In this document: piece after piece, positions 7,240 to 15,503 of the stretch
How positions within the stretch are numbered: the stretch's first letter is position 1
How the letters are laid out: every line of letters starts with the position of its first letter
NCBI RefSeq assembly: GCF_003703975.1
Contig: NZ_QTJY01000014.1
Span: 62,001 to 126,000 of the forward strand
Origin: Larkinella soli
GTDB taxonomy: Bacteria; Bacteroidota; Bacteroidia; Cytophagales; Spirosomataceae
Reading direction: 5' to 3'
Length of the DNA: 64,000 nt
Translations under genes and position numbers: made by a program
Notes under the pieces: generated by a model
Seen by the model: only the letters and a program-made list of their open reading frames with translations
Database searches by the model: none
What the model was told of the DNA's origin: nothing

Positions 7240-8394
7240 ATGCAACGATTGCCCACCATCGGCTCGAAACTACCGGCCGTCGGTACCACCATCTTCACGG
7301 TCATGTCGCGGCTGGCCGCCGAGCACGACGCGATCAACCTTTCACAGGGCTTTCCCGGCTTCGACTGTTCACCCCGGCTTCAGGAACAGGTAGTGAAATA
7401 CCTGCGGGGCGGCTATAACCAGTATGCGCCGATGCCGGGCGTTCCGGCCCTGCGGGAAGTGCTGGGCCGGAAAACCGCCGACCTCTACGGCGTCGCCTAC
7501 GACCCTGATACCGGGATCACGATCACCTCCGGCGCCACCGAGGCCCTGTTTGCGGCCATCACGGCGGTAGTCCGGCCGGGCGATGAGGTCATCCTGTTCG
7601 AACCGGCCTACGACAGCTATGCCCCGGCCGTCGAACTGAACGGCGGGGTGCCGGTCTACGTCACCCTGACCCCGCCGGAGTATGCCGTCGACTGGGCGCA
7701 GGTGGCCGGCCGGATCACCGACAAAACCCGGCTGATGGTCGTCAATACCCCGCATAACCCCACCGGGCGCGTCTGGACGCAGGACGACCTCGACCGGCTG
7801 GCCGCCCTCGTCCGCGACCGCGACATCATGCTGGTGGCCGACGAGGTCTACGAACACATTACCTTCGACGGTCGCCCGCACATCTCCCTGATGACGCACC
7901 CTACTCTGCGGGAGAGAACCTTCGTCTGCGGCTCCTTCGGCAAGACCTTTCACATTACGGGCTGGAAAGTGGGCTACTGCCTCGCTCCCCCGGAGCTGAC
8001 GGTCGAGTTCCGCAAAGTTCACCAGTTCCTGACGTTCAGCACCATCACCCCGGTGCAGCACGCCCTGGCCGACTACCTCCGCGAACCGGAACATTACTTA
8101 TCGCTGCCGGCCTTCTATGAACGGAAGCGGAATTTGTTTCTGGAAAGTATCGGGGCCTCGCGGTTTCGGTTCGCGCCGACGCAGGGGACGTTTTTTCAGA
8201 ACGTTTCCTACGCCGATATCACCGACGGGTCCGACTACGAACTGGCGATCCGGCTGACGAAGGAAATCGGCGTGGCTTCCATCCCGGTTTCGGTATTTTA
8301 CCACGGGCAGAACGACTACCGCATCCTGCGTTTCTGCTTCGCTAAAGACGACGACATCCTGAAACGGGCCGGTGAGCGGCTCAGCAAACTATAA
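7240..8394 (+). CDS. Methionine-type aminotransferase (class I, YbdL-like)
   Basis: A 384-residue PLP-dependent fold-type I aminotransferase. The N-terminus has the INLSQGFPGFDCSP signature of the YbdL / kynurenine aminotransferase group. Further visible are the TSGATEALFAAI cofactor-phosphate region, NTPHNPTGR, VADEVYEHITFDG, and the PLP lysine K235 in GSFGKTFHITGWK. YbdL-type enzymes prefer methionine and aromatic amino acids, converting them to 2-oxo acids. It is the first gene of a plus-strand run with gaps of 4 to 52 bases. A SAM riboswitch lies divergently upstream, a fitting methionine link, but that riboswitch is on the other strand and does not control this gene. Confidence 0.88.
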   Translation: MQRLPTIGSKLPAVGTTIFTVMSRLAAEHDAINLSQGFPGFDCSPRLQEQVVKYLRGGYNQYAPMPGVPALREVLGRKTADLYGVAYDPDTGITITSGATEALFAAITAVVRPGDEVILFEPAYDSYAPAVELNGGVPVYVTLTPPEYAVDWAQVAGRITDKTRLMVVNTPHNPTGRVWTQDDLDRLAALVRDRDIMLVADEVYEHITFDGRPHISLMTHPTLRERTFVCGSFGKTFHITGWKVGYCLAPPELTVEFRKVHQFLTFSTITPVQHALADYLREPEHYLSLPAFYERKRNLFLESIGASRFRFAPTQGTFFQNVSYADITDGSDYELAIRLTKEIGVASIPVSVFYHGQNDYRILRFCFAKDDDILKRAGERLSKL

Positions 8395-8398
8395 TTCT

Positions 8399-8941
8399 AT
8401 GCCACGCATTCAGCCCCTCCGCCGGGACCAGGCTCCGCCCGAGGTTCAGGCCGCCTACGACCGGCACGTTGCCGACTATCCGGGCAGCCGCATCACCAAC
8501 ATGAAAGCCACGCTGGGCCGCTCGCTGCCGGCGTTCCTGATCTATATGCAGTGGTATCCGCTGTATGAGGAGGTGAAAACCATCGTCGGCCGACGCCCGG
8601 CCTATCTCTTCGCCCACGCCATCTCACTCGGGTCGAACTGCCCGCTCTGCACGACCTTCTTCCGGCGCATCATCATCGACAACGGCGAGAAGCCCGAAGA
8701 CCTTCAGGTGACGGAACCCGAACAGCTCCTGCTCGATTTCGGAAGCCACATGGCCCTGAACCGGGGCGAGGTGCCCGACGGCCTGTTCGAACGCATCCGG
8801 AAGGATTACACCGACGAGCAGATCGTGGTGCTGGTGGCCTTCGCCGGCCAGATGATCGCCACCAATATCTTCAACAATGCCCTCGAAGTAGAAATCGACG
8901 AGTATCTGCAGCCGTATCTGGCGAAGGAGATGGAGAGTTAA
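8399..8941 (+). CDS. AhpD / carboxymuconolactone-decarboxylase-like protein
   Basis: A 180-residue protein from the ATG at 8399, four bases after the aminotransferase stop. An upstream in-frame start would overlap that gene and is not preferred. The central HAISLGSNCPLCTTFFRR carries the CxxC of AhpD-like thiol peroxidases and decarboxylases, followed by a helix-rich C-terminus (VAFAGQMIATNIFNNALEVEIDEYL) typical of the fold. Such proteins reduce peroxides or act on small carboxylates; the substrate is not readable. Tight spacing implies cotranscription with the aminotransferase and the SDR. Confidence 0.7.
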   Translation: MPRIQPLRRDQAPPEVQAAYDRHVADYPGSRITNMKATLGRSLPAFLIYMQWYPLYEEVKTIVGRRPAYLFAHAISLGSNCPLCTTFFRRIIIDNGEKPEDLQVTEPEQLLLDFGSHMALNRGEVPDGLFERIRKDYTDEQIVVLVAFAGQMIATNIFNNALEVEIDEYLQPYLAKEMES

Positions 8942-8944
8942 AGG

Positions 8945-8976
8945 GTTGGGGTGTTTGGGAGTTGGAGAGTTGAGGA
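8945..8976. repeat. Degenerate 8-bp-period repeat (four units)
   Basis: Four consecutive octamers, GTTGGGGT, GTTTGGGA, GTTGGAGA and GTTGAGGA, fill the gap between the AhpD-like gene and the SDR. The same period is seen in the larger array at 57949-58104. Confidence 0.6.
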
Positions 8977-8993
8977 ATTTAATCTGATTGGTT

Positions 8994-9800
8994 ATGACGA
9001 ACGATCTGAAAAACAAGGTGGCTTTCATTACGGGGGCAGCTCACGGACAGGGGCGGGCGGTGGCGCTGGCTCTGGCCGGGGAGGGAGTGCATATCGTCGC
9101 CTTCGATATTGCCAAACCGCTCTCCTACCCAGGCTATACCCTCGGCTCGGAAACGGAACTGGATTCGCTCCGCCGGGAATGCGAAGCGCGAAACGTCCGC
9201 TGCCTGACGGCCCAGGGCGACGTTCGCCGGGACGAGGACATCCGCCGGGCGGTCGAAGCGGCCACGGCGGAGTTCGGCACCATCGACATTTTGTTCAACA
9301 ATGCCGGCATCTGCGCCTACGGCCTCGTCCATGAACTGCCGGAGGAGGAATGGGACGCCATGCTCGACATCAACCTGAAAGGGGCCTGGCTGGTGGCCCG
9401 GCGCATCATTCCGCTCATGATGGCGCAGCAATCGGGCGTCATCATCAACAATTCCTCCATTGCGGGGCTGCGCGGCATGAACCGGCTCAGCCACTATGCC
9501 GCGTCGAAATGGGGGCTGGTCGGCCTGACCAAGTCCTGGGCCATCGAACTGGCGCCTTATAACATCCGGGTCAATTCCATCCATCCCACCGGCGTCAACA
9601 CCCCGATGAACGACGGACTGGCGGCCCTCGAAGGCGCTACCCCACAGGAAATTGCCGAACGCTCGGCCGGGAATCTGCTGCCGGTGCCCTGGGTGGAGCC
9701 GGAAGACGTCTCGGCCATGGTCCTGTTTCTGGCGTCCGACAAGGCCCGCTATGTGACAGGGTCGCAGTTCGTGCTGGATGCCGGCCTGCTGACCCGCTAA
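8994..9800 (+). CDS. Short-chain dehydrogenase/reductase (SDR), mycofactocin-type subfamily look
   Basis: A 268-residue classical SDR. The frame is open from a TTG at 8988, but ATG 8994 (MTNDLKNK) is preferred. Features: the cofactor motif TGAAHGQGRAVA (variant of TGxxxGxG), the NAGI motif in LFNNAGICAYG, catalytic Ser in NNSSIAGLRG, and Y-x-x-x-K in HYAASKWG. The GQGR motif, the extra loop after the second strand and NSIHPTGVNTPMN resemble mycofactocin-coupled SDRs (TIGR03971). No mycofactocin gene is in the window, so cofactor use stays open. Likely substrate: an alcohol or 2-hydroxy acid from amino acid breakdown. Confidence 0.82.
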   Translation: MTNDLKNKVAFITGAAHGQGRAVALALAGEGVHIVAFDIAKPLSYPGYTLGSETELDSLRRECEARNVRCLTAQGDVRRDEDIRRAVEAATAEFGTIDILFNNAGICAYGLVHELPEEEWDAMLDINLKGAWLVARRIIPLMMAQQSGVIINNSSIAGLRGMNRLSHYAASKWGLVGLTKSWAIELAPYNIRVNSIHPTGVNTPMNDGLAALEGATPQEIAERSAGNLLPVPWVEPEDVSAMVLFLASDKARYVTGSQFVLDAGLLTR

Positions 9801-9818
9801 GTTTTATCATTCATCGAC

Positions 9819-11273
9819 ATGCTGAAAAAATCACTCGACCAGCTCCGGCAGGAAGCCGCCGAAAGCGGTACGAATACGCTTAAACGAAGCCTGACCGGCA
9901 TCAACCTCATCGCCATCGGCATCGGCGTCATCATCGGCGCCGGGCTGTTCTCCCTCACCGGCATTGCGGCCGCCAACCACGCCGGACCGGCCGTGACGCT
10001 CTCGTTCGTGGTGGCCGCGGTCGGCTGTGCGTTCAGCGCCCTCTGCTACGCCGAATTTGCCTCGATGGTGCCGGTGGCGGGCAGCGCCTACACCTACGCC
10101 TATACTACCCTCGGCGAGTTGTTTGCCTGGATCATCGGCTGGGACCTCGTGCTGGAGTATTCGGTGGGGGCGGCTACGGTCGCCATCAGCTGGTCGCAGT
10201 ACCTGATGCGGTTTCTGGACAACTACGGCATCCACCTGCCGGCGGCTTGGGTGCATTCTCCTTTTGAAACCGTTACGGCCGCCGACGGCACGGTGGTGTC
10301 GGGCATCATCAACCTGCCGGCGGTGCTGATCGTGGTGCTGATAACGGGCGTCATCATCCGGGGTACACAAGGCTCCGCCCTGTTCAACGGCATCGTGGTG
10401 GCGCTGAAAATTGCGGTGGTGCTGGTGTTCATCGCCCTCGGCTGGAACTACATCAATCCCGACAATTACCACCCGTACATCCCGCCCAATACCGGCGTTT
10501 TCGGGGAATTCGGCCTGAGCGGGATTCTGCGGGGGGCCGGGGTGGTGTTTTTCGTCTTCATCGGCTTCGACATCGTGGCGACGATGGCTCAGGAAGCCCG
10601 CGACCCGCAGCGCAATATGCCCATCGGCATCATTGGATCGCTGATCATCTGTACGGTTCTGTTCGTGCTGTTCGGCTACGTTCTGACCGGCCTTGCCAAC
10701 TACACCGAATTTCGCAACAGCGCGGCCCCGGTCGCCATCGCCATCGAAAAAACGCCTTACCGCTGGCTGGGGCAGGCCATTCTGCTCGCCATCCTGATCG
10801 GCTATACCTCCGTCATTCTGGTCGATCTGCTGGGACAGTCGCGTGTGTTTTTCTCGATGAGCCGCGACGGGCTGCTGCCCCGGGTGTTCTCCGACGTTCA
10901 CCCCCGCTTCCGGACGCCCTACAAATCCAACATTCTCCTCTGCGTGTTCATCAGCCTGTTTGCCGGGCTGGTGCCGATCCGGGTGGTCGGCGAAATGACG
11001 AGCATCGGGACGCTGCTGGCCTTCATCATGGTGTGCCTCGGCGTCATGATCCTCCGCAAACAGCAGCCCGACGCCCCGCGCGCTTTCCGGACGCCCTGGG
11101 TGCCGGTCGTGCCGATCCTGGGCATCCTGACCTGCCTCGTCATGATGGTGTCCCTGCCCGGCGACACCTGGCTTCGGCTGGTGATCTGGCTGGCCCTGGG
11201 CCTCGTCATCTACTTCACCTACGGAAAAAAACGGAGCAAATTGCGGAATCAGGCCCCAGTTACCGATCGTTAG
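9819..11273 (+). CDS. APC-family amino acid permease (cationic amino acid transporter-like)
   Basis: A 484-residue inner-membrane transporter with about 12-14 hydrophobic segments. The first membrane segment carries IGVIIGAGLFSLTGIAA, the substrate-binding GAG motif of APC transporters, and LLGQSRVFFSMSRDGLLP is the signature loop of the CAT (YfnA-like) group. It follows the SDR by 18 bases and precedes the M28 peptidase by 47. With the aminotransferase upstream, the likely role is proton-coupled uptake of amino acids for catabolism. The exact substrate is not determinable. Confidence 0.88.
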   Translation: MLKKSLDQLRQEAAESGTNTLKRSLTGINLIAIGIGVIIGAGLFSLTGIAAANHAGPAVTLSFVVAAVGCAFSALCYAEFASMVPVAGSAYTYAYTTLGELFAWIIGWDLVLEYSVGAATVAISWSQYLMRFLDNYGIHLPAAWVHSPFETVTAADGTVVSGIINLPAVLIVVLITGVIIRGTQGSALFNGIVVALKIAVVLVFIALGWNYINPDNYHPYIPPNTGVFGEFGLSGILRGAGVVFFVFIGFDIVATMAQEARDPQRNMPIGIIGSLIICTVLFVLFGYVLTGLANYTEFRNSAAPVAIAIEKTPYRWLGQAILLAILIGYTSVILVDLLGQSRVFFSMSRDGLLPRVFSDVHPRFRTPYKSNILLCVFISLFAGLVPIRVVGEMTSIGTLLAFIMVCLGVMILRKQQPDAPRAFRTPWVPVVPILGILTCLVMMVSLPGDTWLRLVIWLALGLVIYFTYGKKRSKLRNQAPVTDR

Positions 11274-11320
11274 GGTTATCTTTACTATTTGACTGAACCT
11301 ATCCTAATTCAGACTGACCC

Positions 11321-13018
11321 ATGAAGAGACTTCATTCGACGAACCCCATAAAACGATTAGGCCTCCTGCTGCTGGCCGGTTGTGCGGTTTCCATGGCCCA
11401 GGCCCAGCCCCCTTCGGTCATCCCGGCCGAAGCGCAGAAAGCGACCAAAGCGGTCCGGCCGGAAGCCATCCGCGAACACATGCGCATCCTGGCGGCCGAC
11501 TCGATGGCCGGGCGCCGGCCCGGCACCAAAGGCTTCGATATGGCGGCCGCCTACGTGCAGAAGCAGTTTCAGGCCCTCGGTTTCAAGCCCGCCGGTGAGA
11601 AGAACACCTATCGTCAGGACGTGCCCCTGCGCCGGTGGACGGTCAACGAAGCCGGCAGCTCCATGACCATCTCCCTGAACGGCCGCGAGCAGAACCTGGT
11701 TTTCGGTAAGAACTACCTGCTGAACCCCAACTTCAACCAGGCCGTCAGCGAGGTATCGGCGCCGGTGGTGTTTGTCGGCTACGGCGTCACGGCCCCTGAA
11801 CTCAACTACGACGATTACAAGGGCATCGACGTCAAAGGCAAGATCGTGGCCTATTTCAACGGCGCCCCGGCCACTTTTCCGTCCAACCAGCGGGCTTATT
11901 ACACTTCGGCCAAACAGGAGAATGCGGCCGCGCACGGCGCCGTGGGCGTAATCTCCTTCAGCCTGCCCAACGACCTCCGGATGCGGCTCGAAGCCTCGGC
12001 TCCGCGCGTCCGCCAGGGCACCTACCGCTGGGTCGACAAACAGGGCAAACCGCAGCGCACCTACCCCGAACTGCGCGGCACCGCCCTGCTCGGCGACTCG
12101 ACGGCCCGTGCCCTGTTCACCGGTGCCGCCCGTCCGTTCGACGAGGCCATAGCAAACGCCAACAAATCCATCCCGCAGGCCTTTCCGCTGGCGGCTTCGG
12201 TGCGGATGAGAACCCGGACCGACGCCGGTGGCAACGTTCCTGCCTACAACCTCGTGGGCCTGCTGCCCGGCAGCGACCCGGTCCTGAAAAACGAATACAT
12301 CGTCTATGTGTCGCACCTCGACCACCTCGGCATCGGCCGGCCGGTCAAGGGCGATTCGATCTTCAACGGGGCGCACGACAATGCCTCGGGTGTCGCCATC
12401 AACCTGGAAGCCGCCCGGCTGTTTACGCTCCTGCCCAAAGCGCCCAAACGCTCGATCCTGTTCGTGGCGCTGACCGGCGAGGAAATGGGCCTGCTGGGTT
12501 CCGACTACTTCGCCAGCAACCCGACGGTGCCGAAGGAGAAGATCGTCGCCAACCTCTGCCTCGACATGCCGTTCTTCTTCCACCCGCTCCTCGACATCGT
12601 GCCTTACGGCGCCGAGCATTCGAGCCTCGGCACGCAGGTGAAACAGGCCGCCGATTTCCTGAACGTGCAGATCGCCAAAGACCCCATGCCCGAGCAGACG
12701 GTATTCATGCGCAGCGACCACTTCAGCTTCGTACGGCAGGGCATTCCGGCGCTGTTCATCAAGAGCGGCACCCAGACCGGCGACCCGAACGTGAACGGCC
12801 TGAAACTCAACCTCGACTGGCGGGCGTCCATCTACCACACCCCGCTGGACGGCATGGACCAGCCGTTCAACTTCGACGCGGCCGCCCGGCACGTACAGCT
12901 TCAGTTTCTGATCGGTTACCTCACCGCCCAGGACCCGGCCCGGCCGGTCTGGAACGAAGGTGACTTCTTCGGCGGTAAGTTCGGCCGGGTGACGACGCCG
13001 GGACAGCAGGGGCGGTAA
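11321..13018 (+). CDS. Secreted M28-family zinc aminopeptidase
   Basis: A 565-residue exported peptidase. The signal peptide covers residues 1-28 (ending AQAQ). A PA-type insert follows (about 110-250; VGYGVTAPELNYDDYKGIDV). The M28 catalytic core has zinc ligands in YVSHLDHLG and FNGAHDNASGVA, the catalytic Glu pair in TGEEMGLLGSDYF, Asp in LCLDMP and His in YHTPLDGMD. It removes N-terminal amino acids from peptides outside the cytoplasm. As the last gene of the 7240-13018 run it would supply amino acids to the permease. A terminator hairpin follows at 13023-13054. Confidence 0.9.
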   Translation: MKRLHSTNPIKRLGLLLLAGCAVSMAQAQPPSVIPAEAQKATKAVRPEAIREHMRILAADSMAGRRPGTKGFDMAAAYVQKQFQALGFKPAGEKNTYRQDVPLRRWTVNEAGSSMTISLNGREQNLVFGKNYLLNPNFNQAVSEVSAPVVFVGYGVTAPELNYDDYKGIDVKGKIVAYFNGAPATFPSNQRAYYTSAKQENAAAHGAVGVISFSLPNDLRMRLEASAPRVRQGTYRWVDKQGKPQRTYPELRGTALLGDSTARALFTGAARPFDEAIANANKSIPQAFPLAASVRMRTRTDAGGNVPAYNLVGLLPGSDPVLKNEYIVYVSHLDHLGIGRPVKGDSIFNGAHDNASGVAINLEAARLFTLLPKAPKRSILFVALTGEEMGLLGSDYFASNPTVPKEKIVANLCLDMPFFFHPLLDIVPYGAEHSSLGTQVKQAADFLNVQIAKDPMPEQTVFMRSDHFSFVRQGIPALFIKSGTQTGDPNVNGLKLNLDWRASIYHTPLDGMDQPFNFDAAARHVQLQFLIGYLTAQDPARPVWNEGDFFGGKFGRVTTPGQQGR

Positions 13019-13022
13019 AATG

Positions 13023-13054
13023 AAAAGAAGCAGGGATCCTGCCCCGCTTCTTTT
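13023..13054. terminator. Convergent hairpin terminator
   Basis: Outer stem AAAAGAAGC (13023-13031) with GCTTCTTTT (13046-13054). It lies between the M28 peptidase and the converging YceI gene and is followed by T-rich sequence on either strand. Confidence 0.6.
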
Positions 13055-13080
13055 ACAAACCCTACCCTCTTAATCTGTAC

Positions 13081-13629
13081 TCAACTTTTTCGGTTGAATT
13101 CCACCTTGTTGGTCACCTTGATCTGTTCGGCGATCTTGACGATCATCAGGGTCGGAATCTGAATATGGTGGGCCGCCGGCTGTACCGTGAAATCGGTGGT
13201 CAGCAGGATGCGGCTGGCTTCGATGGTGAGCGTTCCGGTCAGCGTCCGGGGCTGTTTGACGCCGTGGATGTCCAGCGTCCCTTTCGCCGTGACCGGATAC
13301 GTCCCCGGTTTGCTCCAGTCGATCTTTTCGTTGATCGTTCCCTGAAAGCTGGCCGTCGGGAATTTCTCCGACTCGATGTAGTTCTCGTTGAAATGCTCCT
13401 GCATCAGTTTGTTGGGAAACTGGAACTCGGCCATTTCCATCCGGACGGCGACCTGGTTGTTGGCCGGATTCAGGACGGCTTTCACTTTCGTGTTGTTGGC
13501 GACTATGTTCTCCAGCGGGGTTTCCGAGAAGAAGCTCGTCTGGGCTGAAGTGGAGGAGAGCAGTTGCGCCGACGCGGAGGTCAGGCCGAGCAGGCCGATG
13601 GCCGCAAGGGTGAAAAGAATGGATTTCAT
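13081..13629 (-). CDS. YceI-family periplasmic lipid-binding-like protein
   Basis: A 182-residue secreted protein with a signal peptide (about 1-21, ending SASA). YceI features: NTKVKAVLNPANNQVAVRMEMAEFQFPNKLMQEHFNENY, the EKFPTASFQGTI strand pair and VTAKGTLDIHGVKQPRTLTGTL. YceI proteins form lipocalin-like barrels that bind long isoprenoids or similar lipids. Its ATG overlaps the stop of the DUF5777 barrel gene by 4 bases, so the two are translationally coupled. Together with the Rieske protein upstream they form a three-gene export module. Confidence 0.9.
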   Translation of the reverse strand: MKSILFTLAAIGLLGLTSASAQLLSSTSAQTSFFSETPLENIVANNTKVKAVLNPANNQVAVRMEMAEFQFPNKLMQEHFNENYIESEKFPTASFQGTINEKIDWSKPGTYPVTAKGTLDIHGVKQPRTLTGTLTIEASRILLTTDFTVQPAAHHIQIPTLMIVKIAEQIKVTNKVEFNRKS

Positions 13630-14540
13630 GGCTGTGTGGATTGTTTTTTGAAACTGAATGTGCGCGTGACGCTGAACCCGAAGTGGATGTCGCCCTTCTC
13701 CCAGCGACCGCCCAGAATACCGCCGGTCTGCGTCAGAAACTGCTTTTCGATCATCCCGAACGAGTTCGTGAAAATGAGCTGGAACACGTGGCCGCCGGTT
13801 TCGATATCCAGCCCCAGCGAGAGCGGGTTGAACGTCTCCCGGTCGGCTCCGCCGTTTTTTTCGGGCGTGACGGCGTAGTACTCGGCATTGACGGAAAGCC
13901 GCTTGGTCAGCTTGAACCGCCCGCCGACTCCGAGGGCCCCGCGCGTTTCATTACTGACTTTCGATCCCGTGCCGGCTTCGGTGGATGAAACCGGCTGAAG
14001 CACCGTCGGCGCAACCTGAAGCGACAGCCGTTCGCTGAATTTGCGGGCAATCAGCAGTTGGCCGGTGTAGAACGTCCGGTCCTGAAAGTCCCGGAAGCGG
14101 GCGCCCTGGTTGGGTGTGCGGGTGTCGATGGCGACCGAGCCGAACGCCGTCAGCGTGAACGGAAACCGGCGGGCACCCTGCGTTTGCTGCAACACCTTGT
14201 ATTTCAGGTACGCATCGACATTTTTTTCGATGGAACTCCGGCCGACGCCGATCATGAACCGGTCGCTGATGCCGTAATCCAGCCCGAGCCGGACCGTGGC
14301 ATAATCCAGACCGAATAGTTCTTCGGCGCCCTTGTTGATGCGGTCGAAGCGGTGGGAGATGCGGAAATCGAGGTGGTGGGCCTTGACGGTTTCTACCGAC
14401 TGCCCGTTGAGCAGCCGCGTGGACTTGAAGGTGGCCGACACCGGGCGCGTCGTGGCGGGGCCGTCCAGCTTCGACAGGAGGTCGTCCTGCGCAAACACCG
14501 GCCCGCCGATTAACAGGGTCAGAAAAAGTACGGATTTCAT
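13626..14540 (-). CDS. DUF5777-family outer-membrane beta-barrel protein
   Basis: A 304-residue protein with a short signal peptide (1-17, ending VFAQ) and alternating amphipathic strands throughout, ending in a typical C-terminal barrel strand (GDIHFGFSVTRTFSFKK). The early segment SATFKSTRLLNGQSVETVKAHHLDFRISHRF is characteristic of DUF5777. It probably sits in the outer membrane. It lies between a Rieske lipoprotein (48 bases upstream) and YceI (4-base overlap), a gene set that recurs in Bacteroidota. A role linked to extracytoplasmic redox chemistry is inference. Confidence 0.82.
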   Translation of the reverse strand: MKSVLFLTLLIGGPVFAQDDLLSKLDGPATTRPVSATFKSTRLLNGQSVETVKAHHLDFRISHRFDRINKGAEELFGLDYATVRLGLDYGISDRFMIGVGRSSIEKNVDAYLKYKVLQQTQGARRFPFTLTAFGSVAIDTRTPNQGARFRDFQDRTFYTGQLLIARKFSERLSLQVAPTVLQPVSSTEAGTGSKVSNETRGALGVGGRFKLTKRLSVNAEYYAVTPEKNGGADRETFNPLSLGLDIETGGHVFQLIFTNSFGMIEKQFLTQTGGILGGRWEKGDIHFGFSVTRTFSFKKQSTQP

Positions 14541-14588
14541 GGCGTGGAAGATGGGGCGACCGCTGCGGACGACCGCCGGGTGGTGGAA

Positions 14589-15050
14589 TTACTCGGTCAC
14601 TTTCAGCGTGTTGGTAGCCGCGTCGAAGCTGGTTTTAAACTTTTTCAGCGGAGAACCGGCGGGGCCGTTGATTACGCTGCCGTCGATCTTAAAGTTGGAA
14701 CCGTGGTTCGGGCAGTGCAGGCGGTTACCGGCCGCATCGAACTGAACCGTGGTTCCCTGGTGCGTACAGGCCTGTGCTACGGCAATGAATTCACCGTCTT
14801 TCGTCCGGGCGATGATGACGCCGTCCTTGTAGAGAAAACCGCCGTTCTGCTTCAGGGCGCCGTTGGCCGCATCGTTCAGGTTCAGCGAGAGATTGGTTTT
14901 GCCGCCCGAACCGGTGCCCGGGGTACTGGGGGCGGGGGTGTCGTCACCGCCTGAGGAGCAGGCCGTCATGCAGTGGGTCAATACGATGGCGCCGACGCCG
15001 ATGCCTACCCGGGAAAGAAACTCCTGTCGATTCATTGTCTTCATTGTCAT
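14589..15050 (-). CDS. Rieske [2Fe-2S] lipoprotein
   Basis: A 153-residue exported protein. An N-terminal hydrophobic segment (about 12-30) ends in the lipobox-like MTAC at C31, followed by a Ser/Pro/Gly-rich linker. The Rieske cluster ligands are clear: C95 and H97 in CTHQG, and C113 and H116 in CPNHG. Only one Arg is present where a twin-arginine signal would have two (NRQEFL), so Tat export is doubtful. It is the first gene of a minus-strand run with DUF5777 and YceI and probably passes electrons at the inner or outer membrane surface. The partner is unknown. Confidence 0.88.
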   Translation of the reverse strand: MTMKTMNRQEFLSRVGIGVGAIVLTHCMTACSSGGDDTPAPSTPGTGSGGKTNLSLNLNDAANGALKQNGGFLYKDGVIIARTKDGEFIAVAQACTHQGTTVQFDAAGNRLHCPNHGSNFKIDGSVINGPAGSPLKKFKTSFDAATNTLKVTE

Positions 15051-15503
15051 TACTGGTTAAAAAGAGGAAGCGGAAACGTTGATGTGGATCGGATGAAAAA
15101 AGCTGGTGTCCGATTGACGATTCAAAACTAACCGGCGAAACTGCCCGCGGCCCGGTGGAAGAAGCGCGGACCTCCCAAACGCTGATCTCAGACCACCAAA
15201 TCCTGAAATGATCGCTTGAATTTTTCGAGGCCCCGCCAAAGCACTGATTCCTCTAAACTGATGATTATCAACCCTCGCCCCAGCTTCTCTTATTTCCGGA
15301 ATTGCATTTTACGTAAAGAGAGATTGAAATTATCGAAGGCCGGTGTCGGCCGGTTCGCAGGATAGGAAGATCATTATTCCGTGTGATTTCAGACGCTGAA
15401 AAGAGCATTTAAGACACTGGAACGGGGCTTTGGTGTCTTCGGCCGGCAACGGAAGGAGATCTGCGGCTTTTTTTGCTAACTTACACTTTATCAAGCCCCA
15501 ACT
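15051..15503. other. Divergent intergenic region
   Basis: About 450 bases between the Rieske gene (minus) and the sensor kinase gene (plus). Small frames here have no family features. No clear consensus promoter pair, RNA gene or repeat was found; promoters of both flanking units must lie here. Confidence 0.5.

Noticed and set aside
15057-15239. 60-codon minus frame downstream of the sensor-kinase promoter region
   Set aside because: No start context or motif; composition like non-coding sequence.
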